Shown here one piece after another: positions 55,458 to 64,000 of a stretch of 64,000 nt of DNA. Each line of letters begins with the position of its first letter. The first letter of the stretch is position 1. This DNA comes from Pseudoips prasinana (taxonomy: Eukaryota > Arthropoda > Insecta > Lepidoptera > Nolidae). The notes under the pieces are model-generated. The model saw only the letters and a list, made by a program, of their open reading frames with translations, ran no database searches and was not told the origin of the DNA. The position numbers and the translations under genes were made by a program. The DNA is taken from assembly GCA_951640165.1 (NCBI GenBank), contig OX621253.1, positions 13,286,001 to 13,350,000 on the forward strand, given 5' to 3'.

Positions 55458-56240
55458 TAAAAATATAATGCTCCTATCTTTTCTAACTAGAAATATAAAT
55501 GTTACAAGGAATAAAGGAAAAAAACCGGCCAAGTGCGAGTCGGACTCGCACATGAAGGGTTCCGTAGCAGCAAGTATTTCAGTTCATTAAATGAAAGCAC
55601 ATTGCGGTTTATAACGTATTAAAAAAAACTACTTGCTAGACCTCGTTCAAACCAATTTTCGTTGTTAGTTTCTATGGTAATGTACATCATATATTTTTTT
55701 AGTTTTATCATTCTCTTATTGTAGAAGTTACAGGGGGGGGGGGGGGGGGCACTCATTTTACCACTTTGGAAGTGTTTCTCGCGCAAAATATTCAGTTTAG
55801 ACAAAAATGATATTTGTAACCTCAATATGATTTTTGAAGACCTATCCATAGACACCCCACATGTAAGGGTACGATTAAAAATTTTTTTTTGAGTTTCAGT
55901 TCTATGTATGGCGACCCCCCAAAGTTATTGTTCTTTTTCTATTTTTGTGTAAAATTCTTAATACGGTTTACAGAATACACCTACTTACCAAGTTTTAGCA
56001 GTACAGCTCTTATAGTTTCGGAAAAAAGTGGCTGTGACATACGGACGGACAGACAGACATGACGAACCTATAAGGGTTCCGTTTTTTGCCATTTGGCTAC
56101 GGAACCCTAAAAAACTACAGGTTCACTATGTGCTTTATTTTTATATATAATGCTCCTATCTTTTCCAACTAGAAATATAAATGTTACAAGAAATAAAGGA
56201 AAAAAAACTACAGGTTCACTATGTGCTTTATTTTTATTTA
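55458..56240. repeat. About 93-bp tandem duplication, first copy split by repeat F
   Basis: ATATAATGCTCCTATCTTTT...AATAAAGGAAAAAA lies at 55458-55522 and again at 56147-56208. ACTACAGGTTCACTATGTGC...TTTATTTTTAT lies at 56114-56146 and 56209-56240. Removing repeat F leaves two adjacent copies of one 93-bp unit. Confidence 0.8.
55525..56110 (+). repeat. G/C-tract repeat family F, plus copy
   Basis: Start ACCGGCCAAGTGCGAGTCGG. Short inverted ends are AGGGTTCCGTAGC and GCTACGGAACCCT. Inside are a 17-G run at 55733-55749, ATGTACATCATATATT and AAGTGGCTGTGACATACGGA. The inverted copy is at 39080-39610. There is no coding capacity. Confidence 0.8.
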
Positions 56241-57146
56241 CTTCATAAATCACAACAACATTTTTTTAAACAATAGATCGATGGTGGTTTTAATTGACAC
56301 TATAATATCTATGTTCCTTAATTACAAAAATACTGAGAGGCTGAGCAGTTTGTGAGGATGGGAGGTGTTTTATTTTTGTCATTCAAATGACAACTTATAA
56401 TCTTGCAGTGGCAACTTCTAATTTGGCAATGACTTACCATATTCACAGTCTCAATATTTTTATTAGTAAGTGGGTGGTGATGAGTTTGTGTCAAAAATTT
56501 CTAATGATTCTTGGTAATAATTATAAATAGCTAAGTATTCTCTATTTCATACTATGTGTCGTGTACATCTAAACCTTTAGAGCGATTACCTAAGTGTTGG
56601 ATAATTGCTTAGTTTTAATCCAAATTATCTTAGGATGATTCTTGATATCCAGTTGCAGATTAATTTTGAGGTATACAAAGTTGAGGTTCTCCGCTGATAA
56701 CTGGTAATCTAGCAGTTGATATTAAGAACATAAGAAGTAAACTCAAATATCAGAATAAAGTCGGTCTTTAATAGGCTATTAGCAAATTTCTGAATCTGTT
56801 CCTAGAACCGATTATTTTAACCCGATCTCATGTGTGTCCATCCTCCATAGGTAGTATCAAATGTTGACAAGGTTTTTATTTAAAACAATGCTCACAGGCA
56901 GTTTTAAACAAATTGAAATCTATATATAAAGTAAAATATATTAAGTGTCGTATTCTGTATATTCTTGAATTGCTATTTTCATTTAAGCAATAGACAAAAC
57001 AAAACTAATATTATAACATTTAAGTCTTTCACAGTATTTTTTCTATGATATTACATTAAACTCTTTGTATTAGTGCCACTAAATATGGTACTTAAACATA
57101 TATTATCAATAAATTGAATTAAGTATAGACGTTTACAATATTATAT
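56241..57146. other. No feature recognised
   Basis: Unassigned AT-rich DNA. Confidence 0.5.
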
Positions 57147-57325
57147 GCAAACTGGGCAGAGCCTGTACTATCGCAACACGCAATACATTCATATTATAAA
57201 TAAATTACATCTAGACACAGAACAATTAATCGTGCTCATCATACAAATATTTGTTCTGGGTGGGGATCGAACCCACGACCTTTGGCTTAGCAGCCAGTTT
57301 CACTAACCACTAGACCAACAAGCTA
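57147..57325 (-). mobile_element. SINE-C group copy
   Basis: GGCAGAGCCTGTACTATCGC, TTACATCTAGACACAGAACA, B-box complement GGTGGGGATCGAACCCACGA and head complement CACTAGACCAACAAGCTAG. Confidence 0.8.
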
Positions 57326-58545
57326 GTAAAATTGTATAGCAGTTAATTAAATAGACAGACCATAATATAACAATTTTTTGAGAAACAACATTAATTTTAA
57401 GACCTTTGTAATACCAAAAATCACACGATTAAATGAGTTTCAGGTTGCATTTGAGACACTGACTTTCACCAACGAAACGTGATTGTGGTCGGGCTCAAAT
57501 CAGTTTTATTAAAATGTTTGTCTGCGGAAACCCTTAGGCACACTTATAGTAAGACATCATTGGTAAGTTTTGCTTTCACAATGTCCCAACCAAAAATCAC
57601 TATTAATATGATAAAATACCTACTAGTTGACAGCTTATTGGTGTGTTGTTTGCTAAGACAGGGATACCTAATACATTTAAAACCATACCATCTATAACCA
57701 TAAATTCAGTATTTCTTTATGGACTTAGCGGCGCAGTGAAATTTAGTTCTCTGTATCATAAATTGGCCGTCATTTTCAGCTAGAAACCGTAAGAATCATC
57801 AAAACCGTTCACATCACAGTAACCAAATTTAATATCAAACTTCCTCGCTTGCTGCATCTGTCATTGCTTTCAGTACACATGGAAACCAGAGAGTCGCAAA
57901 CTATATTCGTAGTACTCTAAACCACACTTAAATGTACACAAGAAATAGTAATGAATTTCCAAAAAGGAGAGGTTTTGAATCAGTTTTTGTTACCTTGACC
58001 CTTTCACCCCTTATAGTATCCTCAATACGACATTCAATGAGGAGTAAGCTGATTCTGTATAATAAATTATAAGTGTACCTTAATCTTTACTTACCTAATG
58101 TCAACTCATGGTTATTATGTTCATCAGAATCCTTGTATATCTAACATCTTACTGTATGTAATCAAATCCTTGATCTAATTGTTTCTTAACAAATAGTTAA
58201 TTTCAATACATATCTTATCATTCTACTGAAATATTTCCATGAGTCGAAAAGATTACTCGAATACACGTGCCTATTTTTGAACACGAAACTCTATATCAAA
58301 TATCCTCATTATTATATACAATATAATGGTTTGGCACACCAATTCTAATGTAGGTATCACAAATTTACACTAATGTACAAATGAAAAGAACACGAGATGG
58401 CTTGCGCGATTTTTTACTGGACTTAAAATTCTACGCGTAAATTGTGAATAATCGAATTCTCAAAATAACAAACTACAGAAAAATCATAACTGGTTCTATA
58501 ATTTCGAATGAGTTATGAAAGAGATATTTAAAGTAGAAAGACGTA
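57326..58545. other. No gene recognised; downstream flank of the Ly6-type gene
   Basis: AT-rich. A 72-codon plus-strand frame at 57479-57697 has no recognised domain. Confidence 0.5.
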
Positions 58546-58551
58546 TTTATT
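58546..58551 (-). promoter_or_regulatory. Candidate polyadenylation signal AATAAA
   Basis: AATAAA on the minus strand, about 250 bases after the stop codon of the Ly6-type gene. Placement is plausible, but AATAAA is common in AT-rich DNA. Confidence 0.3.
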
Positions 58552-58802
58552 TCATAACCCTTAAATTCTACGAACCGAAAACCGCTGGTTGCTACAAATC
58601 AAAGCCACGTTCGAATATCAAATTACAAAACTTGCGAATTTGTTCCCAACAGGTCAACGCTAATATCATGTAAATTCTCTGGGTAATTGTTTCATATAAT
58701 AAAGATCATAATTTTAAATTACTCTCTTAATAATATTGTACTTAGGTACTTAATTGGGAAAATTTTGAATACACCTAGGTTACTTAATATCATGCAGTGT
58801 GT

Positions 58803-59392
58803 TTAGACTACACGGCATATGAATAATAAAGTTAGAAACATGCTTTTATACAACGGAGGTGCGCTGTTCTCATTAGCTGGCAAATATGAGCTGGGTGCAG
58901 CTGGAGCTGACACGGCGTGGTTGTGGATACGAGACTCTTCGTAAGCCCCGCTGCCTTCGCTCTCATCCTCGTCGTCATCAGATGGTACAGTAGGCTCCTG
59001 CTTCAGAGATTCGGCCCTCGGTTTCTCAGAGTCTCTTAAAATTGATTGAGTATTCATCGTCGCCGTGACCGGCACTCGGGTCGTCTCTTGAGACGTATTC
59101 TTTGCTAGTGTCGTAGTTATTTCCATAATTTCGATTGTTATAGCCGCATAAAGATTTTCTTCAGTGACATTCGCGTACTTGGACGACTTGAAGAAAATAT
59201 CCGTAATATCAGTGACGTTTTTCGTCGATGTAAGAATGAAATTGAGAAGCTGATTTCGCAAATCGGGTGAAAACGGCGCATTGCAGAGGGGGCTGGTGCA
59301 GACACACGTCAACTCGAATGAATTGTTCGACGGGTTTCTTAACGAGCAAGGCGCTTTCGTCGCGGCGGCGCACGTCAACCAGGAGTCAAAAC
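58803..59392 (-). CDS. Ly6/uPAR-type protein, last exon
   Basis: The acceptor TTTTTTGCAG ends at 59393, and the exon then reads FDSWLTCAAATKAPCSLRNP to a TAA at 58803-58805. It supplies cysteines 6-10 of a Ly6 fold (LTC, APC, TCVC, LCN), ending in the family's typical CxC...CN. About 85 residues of Ser/Thr-bearing segment follow, then a very acidic stretch DDDEDESEGSGAYEE, then PPLYKS and a short hydrophobic tail MFLTLLFICRVV. The tail suggests a GPI-anchor signal. SGSG-type serines in acidic context could carry glycosaminoglycan. N-glycosylation sequons are NNS, NVT (twice) and NTS. Such proteins are extracellular, often modulating receptors, channels or septate junctions; the specific role is unknown. 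Exon start is phase 1. Confidence 0.8.
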
Positions 59393-60449
59393 CTGCAAAA
59401 AATATTAATGTTTTATAATAAACATATATTATACTTTATATCTAACTGGATCTACATGTGGCGCAGCGGTTAAAAGAATCGCCTCGCCATTTCCTATCCC
59501 GGATTCGATTTCCGCACAAGAGAACTATTTGTGTGACCTAATAAGTAGTTATTATGAGTCTTAGTGTGCTATGTTTCCGTTGATTGTGTGTTTGTAAAGT
59601 ACCCCACGACACAGGGATTAAATTTCTACTACTAGTAAGAGAGTTGTCTTAAAAAAACATAATATCTGTGGCAACACAATTCGTAACTTTAGAACCATTA
59701 GCCGTATTTTGTTATATACTTACCTAAAAACATGCTCGATAACCGGATATTATGGATAGCATTAGTTTTGTTTAAACTAGTTTGTTTACTCTTATAAAGT
59801 TAAAAAGCGCGTTAAGTTAGTTTTCTATAAAGTAAGATCACCTATTCTCATATTGAGCGCGCTCTATAATATAACCTAACCTAAGCTATCCCGATCACGA
59901 CGGACACGCGTGAGTCTGATATCCCATTTAAATTACTCTGGTAACAAGTTTAATGGAAATGATAAAATAAGATTTATTTCTATCTTTCAGATAAAAAAGC
60001 TCATTAAAATCGGTTCATCCATTTGACTAAGACTTCTCTTTTCGCGTCGGGCGTTATAAACGATAAACGTTTTGAACTTAAATATACTATCATTGGCATC
60101 GGTTATAAACAAATATGATAATTTCAAGCCAATTTTGTTCAGCACGCTTATTCAACTCACAATAACATTACCATTCCTCGCTGAAAGAGCAATTTTTCTT
60201 TGACAGTGTAATAACACAGTAGAGTGTAATGAAATTACGCCTTAAGGCGGTTTCAGTGGTTTTATTTTCATTTCCTCTTACATGCATTCCACAGTTCCAT
60301 TTTAAAAGTGTCCGAGTGTATCTTTACACTGCGCTTTTTGTAACAGTATAATTGTCAATATTGGGAAGCTCTATTCTTTCTAATTTCGGTGTGCAAATAG
60401 AAAAAAATATATAATGGAAGTTGGTGGAGCGTGAACTTTGTAACTTCAC
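59393..60449 (-). other. Intron of the Ly6-type gene, holding a SINE
   Basis: A 1,057-bp intron between the two phase-1 exons (GTGAAG ... TTTTTTGCAG). It carries SINE-D at 59453-59656 in the opposite orientation. No other structure was recognised. Confidence 0.65.
59453..59656 (+). mobile_element. tRNA-derived SINE-D in the Ly6-type gene intron
   Basis: ACATGTGGCGCAGCGGTTAA, a diverged B box GGATTCGATTTCCGCACA, TGTGTGACCTAATAAGTAGT, and the tail with CACGACACAGGGATTAAATT. Confidence 0.8.
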
Positions 60450-60632
60450 TGTGTTTCGATACTTTTTGTTGTTGAAAGTTTGTTATAAGGAGATTTTGTG
60501 GCGAACCGGGTGTGAGCGCGATGGTCGCGCAGAGGGGTCGGTCGACGGGACAGCTGACTGAAGGCCATCCCGGCTGCTCGCACGACGTGCCGTTAGACGG
60601 ATGACACGAGTGACACTGTTCGGCTTTAATAT
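60450..60632 (-). CDS. Ly6/uPAR-type protein, internal exon
   Basis: The exon follows acceptor TTTCTTTTCAG and encodes IKAEQCHSCHPSNGTSCEQP, then GWPSVSCPVDRPLCATIALT. It supplies cysteines 1-5 of the ten expected (QC, HSC, TSC, VSC, PLC). Donor CACA|GTGAAG at 60450 leaves phase 1, which joins in frame to the next exon as ...KVSKH-S-FDSWLTC. An alternative donor, CCCG|GTTCGC at about 60498, also keeps frame but fits consensus poorly. Length is 183 nt with both ends in phase 1, a common Ly6 exon form. One N-glycosylation sequon (NGT) is present. A SINE lies about 50 bp upstream of the acceptor. The signal-peptide exon was not found up to 64000. Confidence 0.8.
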
Positions 60633-60680
60633 CTGAAAAGAAAATGAAAACATTTAAGTGCACGTTGAATGGAAATGACA

Positions 60681-60745
60681 GGCCGGTTGGAGTTGCTTGT
60701 CGGGTGGTCGTGGTTCCGATTCCCACCCAGGACAGATATTTATAT
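60681..60745 (+). mobile_element. SINE-B head fragment next to a splice acceptor
   Basis: AGGCCGGTTGGAGTTGCTTG and GGTCGTGGTTCCGATTCCCA, then CCCAGGACAGATATT. It lies in the intron about 50 bp upstream of the exon start at 60632. Confidence 0.75.
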
Positions 60746-60800
60746 TTTCGTGCATGTCGACTTATCCTTAGAATAAAGTTACCTCTGCATAATCGTTACT

Positions 60801-60971
60801 ATAGACGAGAGTGATTTGAAATCAGTCAAGTACAAAATCAGCTATACCTTGTGCATAATTTTTCTAGCAATTTAATTGTTTATAGAACAATTATCAAATT
60901 GCTTGAAAAATTATGTAAATTGTTAAAGCTGATTTTGTACTGGACTAATTTCAAATAGCTCTCGTCTACTG
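60801..60971. mobile_element. Fold-back MITE, near-complete palindrome
   Basis: TAGACGAGAGTGATTTGAAA and AAGTACAAAATCAGCT pair with AGCTGATTTTGTACT and TTTCAAATAGCTCTCGTCTA. Inner arms (TAATTTTTCTAGCAATTT) pair as well. No coding capacity. Confidence 0.85.
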
Positions 60972-61164
60972 TGTCTGGATTTAATTATCTATATATGTAA
61001 GCATGTATTCAAAAAATAAAAGTAGCATACCTATGTAGTATACCAGTTATCAGATTCCCATAACCAAGATAATATAAAAAAATGACCAATTTGTCTTCCT
61101 GATCGAAATTTGCACACGGCAGCCAGTTTTAATGGAAACTACTCACACATTATAATGCATAAGA

Positions 61165-61413
61165 GTTTGCGCCGACATAGGTGCACTCTCTATCCTTACC
61201 CTCATGATCCAATGGGAAAAGTTGCCTGATACGACTGGAAAGAGATCAGGTGCAGGACCATCGGCTTTAGGTGCTCTCCGAGGCACGAATGTAACACCGC
61301 CAACTTCCAGACAACGGACTGATCACTTTTTAGCCCGAACCGTGGTTTGAACCCAGGACTGCATCATCGGTATTTGCTGTGAAACACGCTACGGCTACAC
61401 CAACGTAACAATC
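61165..61413 (-). mobile_element. tRNA-related SINE
   Basis: On the minus strand the head is GTTGGTGTAGCCGTAGCGTG with B box CTGGGTTCAAACCACGGTTC. The body includes the complements of TCTCCGAGGCACGAATGTAA and GAGATCAGGTGCAGGACCAT. A diverged copy is at 28891-29290. It ends next to a mariner inverted repeat. Confidence 0.72.
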
Positions 61414-61422
61414 AAACTAATA

Positions 61423-62385
61423 ATAGGTCTTTACCTATGAAATTGCCGTTTTGTATGAAAAAATTTAAACGAATTTTTTTCATGAATTTTTTTATTTGTA
61501 TTAATCGAAGTAATCACCCATGCAATCAATGCATCTTTGCCATCGCAGTGGCAGTTTATTGATGCCCTTCTTAAAGAAATCAGCTGGACGGGAGGCAACA
61601 AATTCTTCAAAGGCATTTTGTACTGCCTCTCGGGTATTGAATTTTTTTCCCGCCAAGAAGTTATCCAAATTCTGGAAAAAGTAGTAGTCTGTAGGCGCAA
61701 GGTCTGGTGAGTAGGGCGGATGACGGAGAGCTTCCAACCCCAGTTCTTGCAACTTGGAGACCGTCTGCTGTGCAGTATGAGGTCGCGCGTTGTCGTGCAG
61801 GAGCAGCGGAGACGAGCGATTGACCAATGCTGGTTGGAGATGCGCCAGCTTCTCCATCATTGTGCTCAGTTCTTCACAGTACACATCTGCAGTAATGCTC
61901 ACCCCGTTTGGTAAGAAGCTGTGATGAATCACACCGGTGCTAGACCACCAAACAGTGACCATCACTTTTCTAGGGGTAAGTTTTCGTTTAGGGCATTGTT
62001 TAGGTGCTGAACCAGGATCCAACCAACTTGCTGAGCGCTTGCGGTTATCAAACAGAATCCATTTTTCATCGCAGGTAACAATGCGGTTCAAAATTCCTTC
62101 ATTTGTGTGTCTGTTGAGCAGTGCAAGGCACGTCTCGACGCGTACTTCGCGCTGGCGATCATTGAGTTCGTGGGGCACCCATTTGTCAAGCTTTTTTACC
62201 TTGCCAATTTGACGCAAATGGACCAATATTGTTTTGACGCTAACGTCGAAAGCTGCTGCTAATTCAGCCGTAGATTGTGTATCATCAGCTTCCACAACCG
62301 CCTTTAATTCGTCATTGTCGACCAAAGTCTTCGGACGACCGCGAGGTTCATTTTTCAGGTCGAAATTTCCAGAACGGAAGCTATT
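61423..62385 (-). mobile_element. 5'-truncated mariner element
   Basis: The left boundary is ATAGGTCTTTACCTATGAAA then TTGCCGTTTTG, a mariner-type inverted repeat, next to a TA at 61421. The matching right-hand repeat and the transposase N-terminus are absent; homology stops near 62380. Confidence 0.8.
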
Positions 62386-62439
62386 ATAATATAATTTTAA
62401 GATTAGACTAAAGTTATTGAGATTTACTTTGCATTGCAA
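61501..62439 (-). pseudogene. Mariner transposase, N-terminus lost
   Basis: The frame is open for 312 codons. Residues 1-20 are unlike mariner. From FRSGNFDLKNEPRGRPKT onward it is typical: second helix-turn-helix (STAELAAAFDVSVKTILVHL), WVPHEL, catalytic TCDEKWILFDN, HDNARPHTA and YSPDLAPTDYYFFQNL, ending GDYFD. The third catalytic Asp is 34 residues after the second, the D34D spacing of mariners. Full-length proteins are about 345 residues, so about 40-50 N-terminal residues of the DNA-binding domain are missing. The three catalytic Asp residues remain. It is probably inactive for lack of the first helix-turn-helix and the 5' inverted repeat. It resembles cecropia-type mariners by eye. Confidence 0.9.
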
Positions 62440-62820
62440 ATAATTCTATAAAAACTAAAATCTTAAAAGCATGAGAACGTATTTGTATATGTATTAAAGA
62501 AAATATTGTGTTAATAGTTTATTTATTCGTAAACAGTACCGCTACAACGACTCTATATAGTTTACTTACTCGACGAAACCTATAACTATAAAATAAATAT
62601 TTAGGTAATCCAGTTTAATAGAAGGAGACGAAATATTGTACTCTTAAAATAATACAAGCTTAAGTCTTTATCTTTCAAACCAAGTAGTAAATAAAAATAC
62701 TGCCTTAACAACAAAATTTCAGCATTTTCTTTAAATATACTTATCCATTAACAGATTTAATTTATCATTTAAAAGTAAAAGAAAAATATTTTCTAAATTA
62801 ACGACTATTATCATATTTAC
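62440..62820. other. No feature recognised
   Basis: AT-rich spacer. The mariner N-terminal sequence does not continue here. Confidence 0.5.
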
Positions 62821-63075
62821 GACGGGCCTGTTGGCGTGGTTGGCAAATGCTTGCTTTTCACGCCGGAGGTCGTGGGTTCGATTCCTACCCAGGACAAATA
62901 TTTGTGTGCATGAACATGTCTGTTTGTCCTGAGTCTGGATGTAATTATCTATATAAGTATGATTTTACAAAAGAAAAGTAGTATATGTAGTATATCAGTT
63001 ATCTGGTTTCCATAGTACAAGCTCTGCTTAGTTTGGGATCAGATGGCCGTGTGGAAATAATGTCCCAGGATATTA
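62821..63075 (+). mobile_element. tRNA-derived SINE-B, full length
   Basis: Head GGGCCTGTTGGCGTGGTTGG, B box GTCGTGGGTTCGATTCCTAC, body GTCTGTTTGTCCTGAGTCTG, CATAGTACAAGCTCTGCTTA, tail ATAATGTCCCAGGATATTAA. The best reference copy in the window. Confidence 0.9.
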
Positions 63076-63282
63076 AGTGTTGCGGGCGCGCCTTTAATTA
63101 GAAAAATAAATTATAACAAAGCTATAGCTCTATTTTATATTACAAGATCTATTCATTCGACGGGATACAGAATTAAGAAAAGGTTACCTTAAGGTGAATG
63201 AGATTAAAAAGACAGAAGTTACTTCGTATTTATTTATATCATTAAGTTAAGTGGAACTACTTGACCACAATTACTTGACTAG

Positions 63283-63497
63283 CCTGGGGCTCTACCGGCT
63301 AAGTCGCCGAACATCGATTTCTTAAATGGCATTCAAATAAATAAAGGTTAAAAATAGCTTTAAATTAAAATTTAAATCGGCTTCCATGAGGACATGTGAC
63401 GTCATAAATGGTCCGGAATCGATTGTCAACGTTGAAGCCGATTTAACGAAACGCCATTCACGAAAACGATGTTCGGCGACTTAGCCGGTAGAGCCCC
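63283..63497. mobile_element. MITE with about 45-bp terminal inverted repeats
   Basis: GGGGCTCTACCGGCTAAGTC then GCCGAACATCG pairs with CGATGTTCGGCGACTTAGCC then GGTAGAGCCCC. Arms continue to AATGGC/GCCATT. AAATCGGCTT also recurs inverted inside. No clear target duplication. Confidence 0.87.
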
Positions 63498-63506
63498 TGG
63501 CCTTGA

Positions 63507-63712
63507 GTGGCTAGTGTCCCGAACTGCTAAGCCAGAGCGTGGGTTTGATCCACACCCAGGACAGATCTTTGTGTGATGAGCTCGATTATTTGTTCTTTGC
63601 CTCTTTGTTGGAGTGTTGTTTGTCTATTATATGTATATATTAAGAAATATGTATGTCAATCAGTTGTATCGTTAACATAATACAGGTTCTGCCTAGTTTG
63701 GGATCAAACCAC
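63507..63712 (+). mobile_element. Diverged tRNA-related SINE (SINE-B/C group)
   Basis: GTGGCTAGTGTCCCGAACTG, a diverged B box GTGGGTTTGATCCACACCCA, TGTGTGATGAGCTCGATTAT and GTTCTGCCTAGTTTGGGATC. Confidence 0.75.
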
Positions 63713-63719
63713 TTTGACT

Positions 63720-63795
63720 GCACGTGTGGCGCAGCGGCTTAGGCAGACGCCTCGCCACTTCGTGTCGGACAACTATTGGTGTGACCCACAAATAA
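63720..63795 (+). mobile_element. SINE-D head, truncated at a Helitron junction
   Basis: GCACGTGTGGCGCAGCGGCT, CCTCGCCACTTCGTGTCGGA and TGTGACCCACAAATAAT. The B box is deleted. Confidence 0.8.
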
Positions 63796-64000
63796 TTATA
63801 ATAAAATCGTAGGAAAGTCAAAACTGTACATTGAATATTTTTTTTAAAGGATACTTGGGGTGTTATCTACAATCGATATCGATGCCAAAATTATAGTTTT
63901 TAGAATTTTTGTCTGTTTGTCTGTATTTATGTCCGGGCTAAACTCAAAAAGTACTGCATGGATCAACTTCAAATTTTGCATGAATATTACTAAGAGGTCG
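63796..64000 (+). mobile_element. Non-autonomous Helitron (short family), cut at window edge
   Basis: It matches the short family from TATAATAAAATCGTAGG onward. The terminal TCTATACA is missing at the junction with SINE-D, and the 3' end is outside the window. Confidence 0.85.

Noticed and set aside
61720..62212. Plus-strand open frames opposite the mariner
   Set aside because: They are antisense to a clear transposase frame, with no domain.
1..64000. A novel bacterial-style defence or biosynthetic system
   Set aside because: There are no operons, ribosome binding sites or clustered intact genes. The content is eukaryotic mobile DNA plus one spliced gene.

Overview
This window looks like repeat-rich nuclear DNA of an insect, most probably a moth or butterfly (Lepidoptera). 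That is inferred from the repeat set: tRNA-headed SINEs, RTE, Jockey and CR1-like LINEs, a cecropia-like mariner, and Helitrons ending in CTAG. The DNA is AT-rich, and genes are sparse with introns. There are no bacterial features, rRNA genes, CRISPR arrays or convincing free-standing tRNA genes. Family names come from recognising motifs, not from a database search.

Only one host gene is convincing. It lies at 58803-60632 on the minus strand: two exons of a ten-cysteine Ly6/uPAR-type secreted or GPI-anchored protein with a long, acidic, Ser/Thr-rich stalk. Its signal-peptide exon is not visible and should lie further right. A 5'-truncated mariner transposase (61501-62439) and SINEs surround it.

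The rest is layers of mobile elements. 1-4125: an autonomous Helitron on the minus strand, with its replication-initiator domain and 5' terminus visible and its helicase beyond the left edge. 5-15 kb: LINE 3' fragments, SINEs, a 5S-rRNA-like SINE, two copies of an 840-bp repeat, and several short non-autonomous Helitrons. 15.8-20.0 kb: remnant of a DNA transposon with matching inverted ends, carrying a decayed RTE LINE that itself carries a SINE. 25.4-28.5 kb: a whole-looking LINE with a 12-bp target duplication and one in-frame stop. 35.9-40.4 kb: a composite element holding a 5'-truncated Jockey LINE (itself broken by a SINE), a G/C-tract repeat and a 57-bp tandem array. 40-58 kb: Helitrons, SINEs, fold-back MITEs and LINE C-terminal scraps separated by unassigned AT-rich DNA. 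60.8-64 kb: fold-back elements and SINEs, with another Helitron running off the right edge.

The elements interact in three visible ways. Short Helitrons share ends with the autonomous one. One SINE family shares its 3' tail with the RTE LINE, suggesting it borrows that machinery. Repeated nesting gives a relative order of insertion at several loci.
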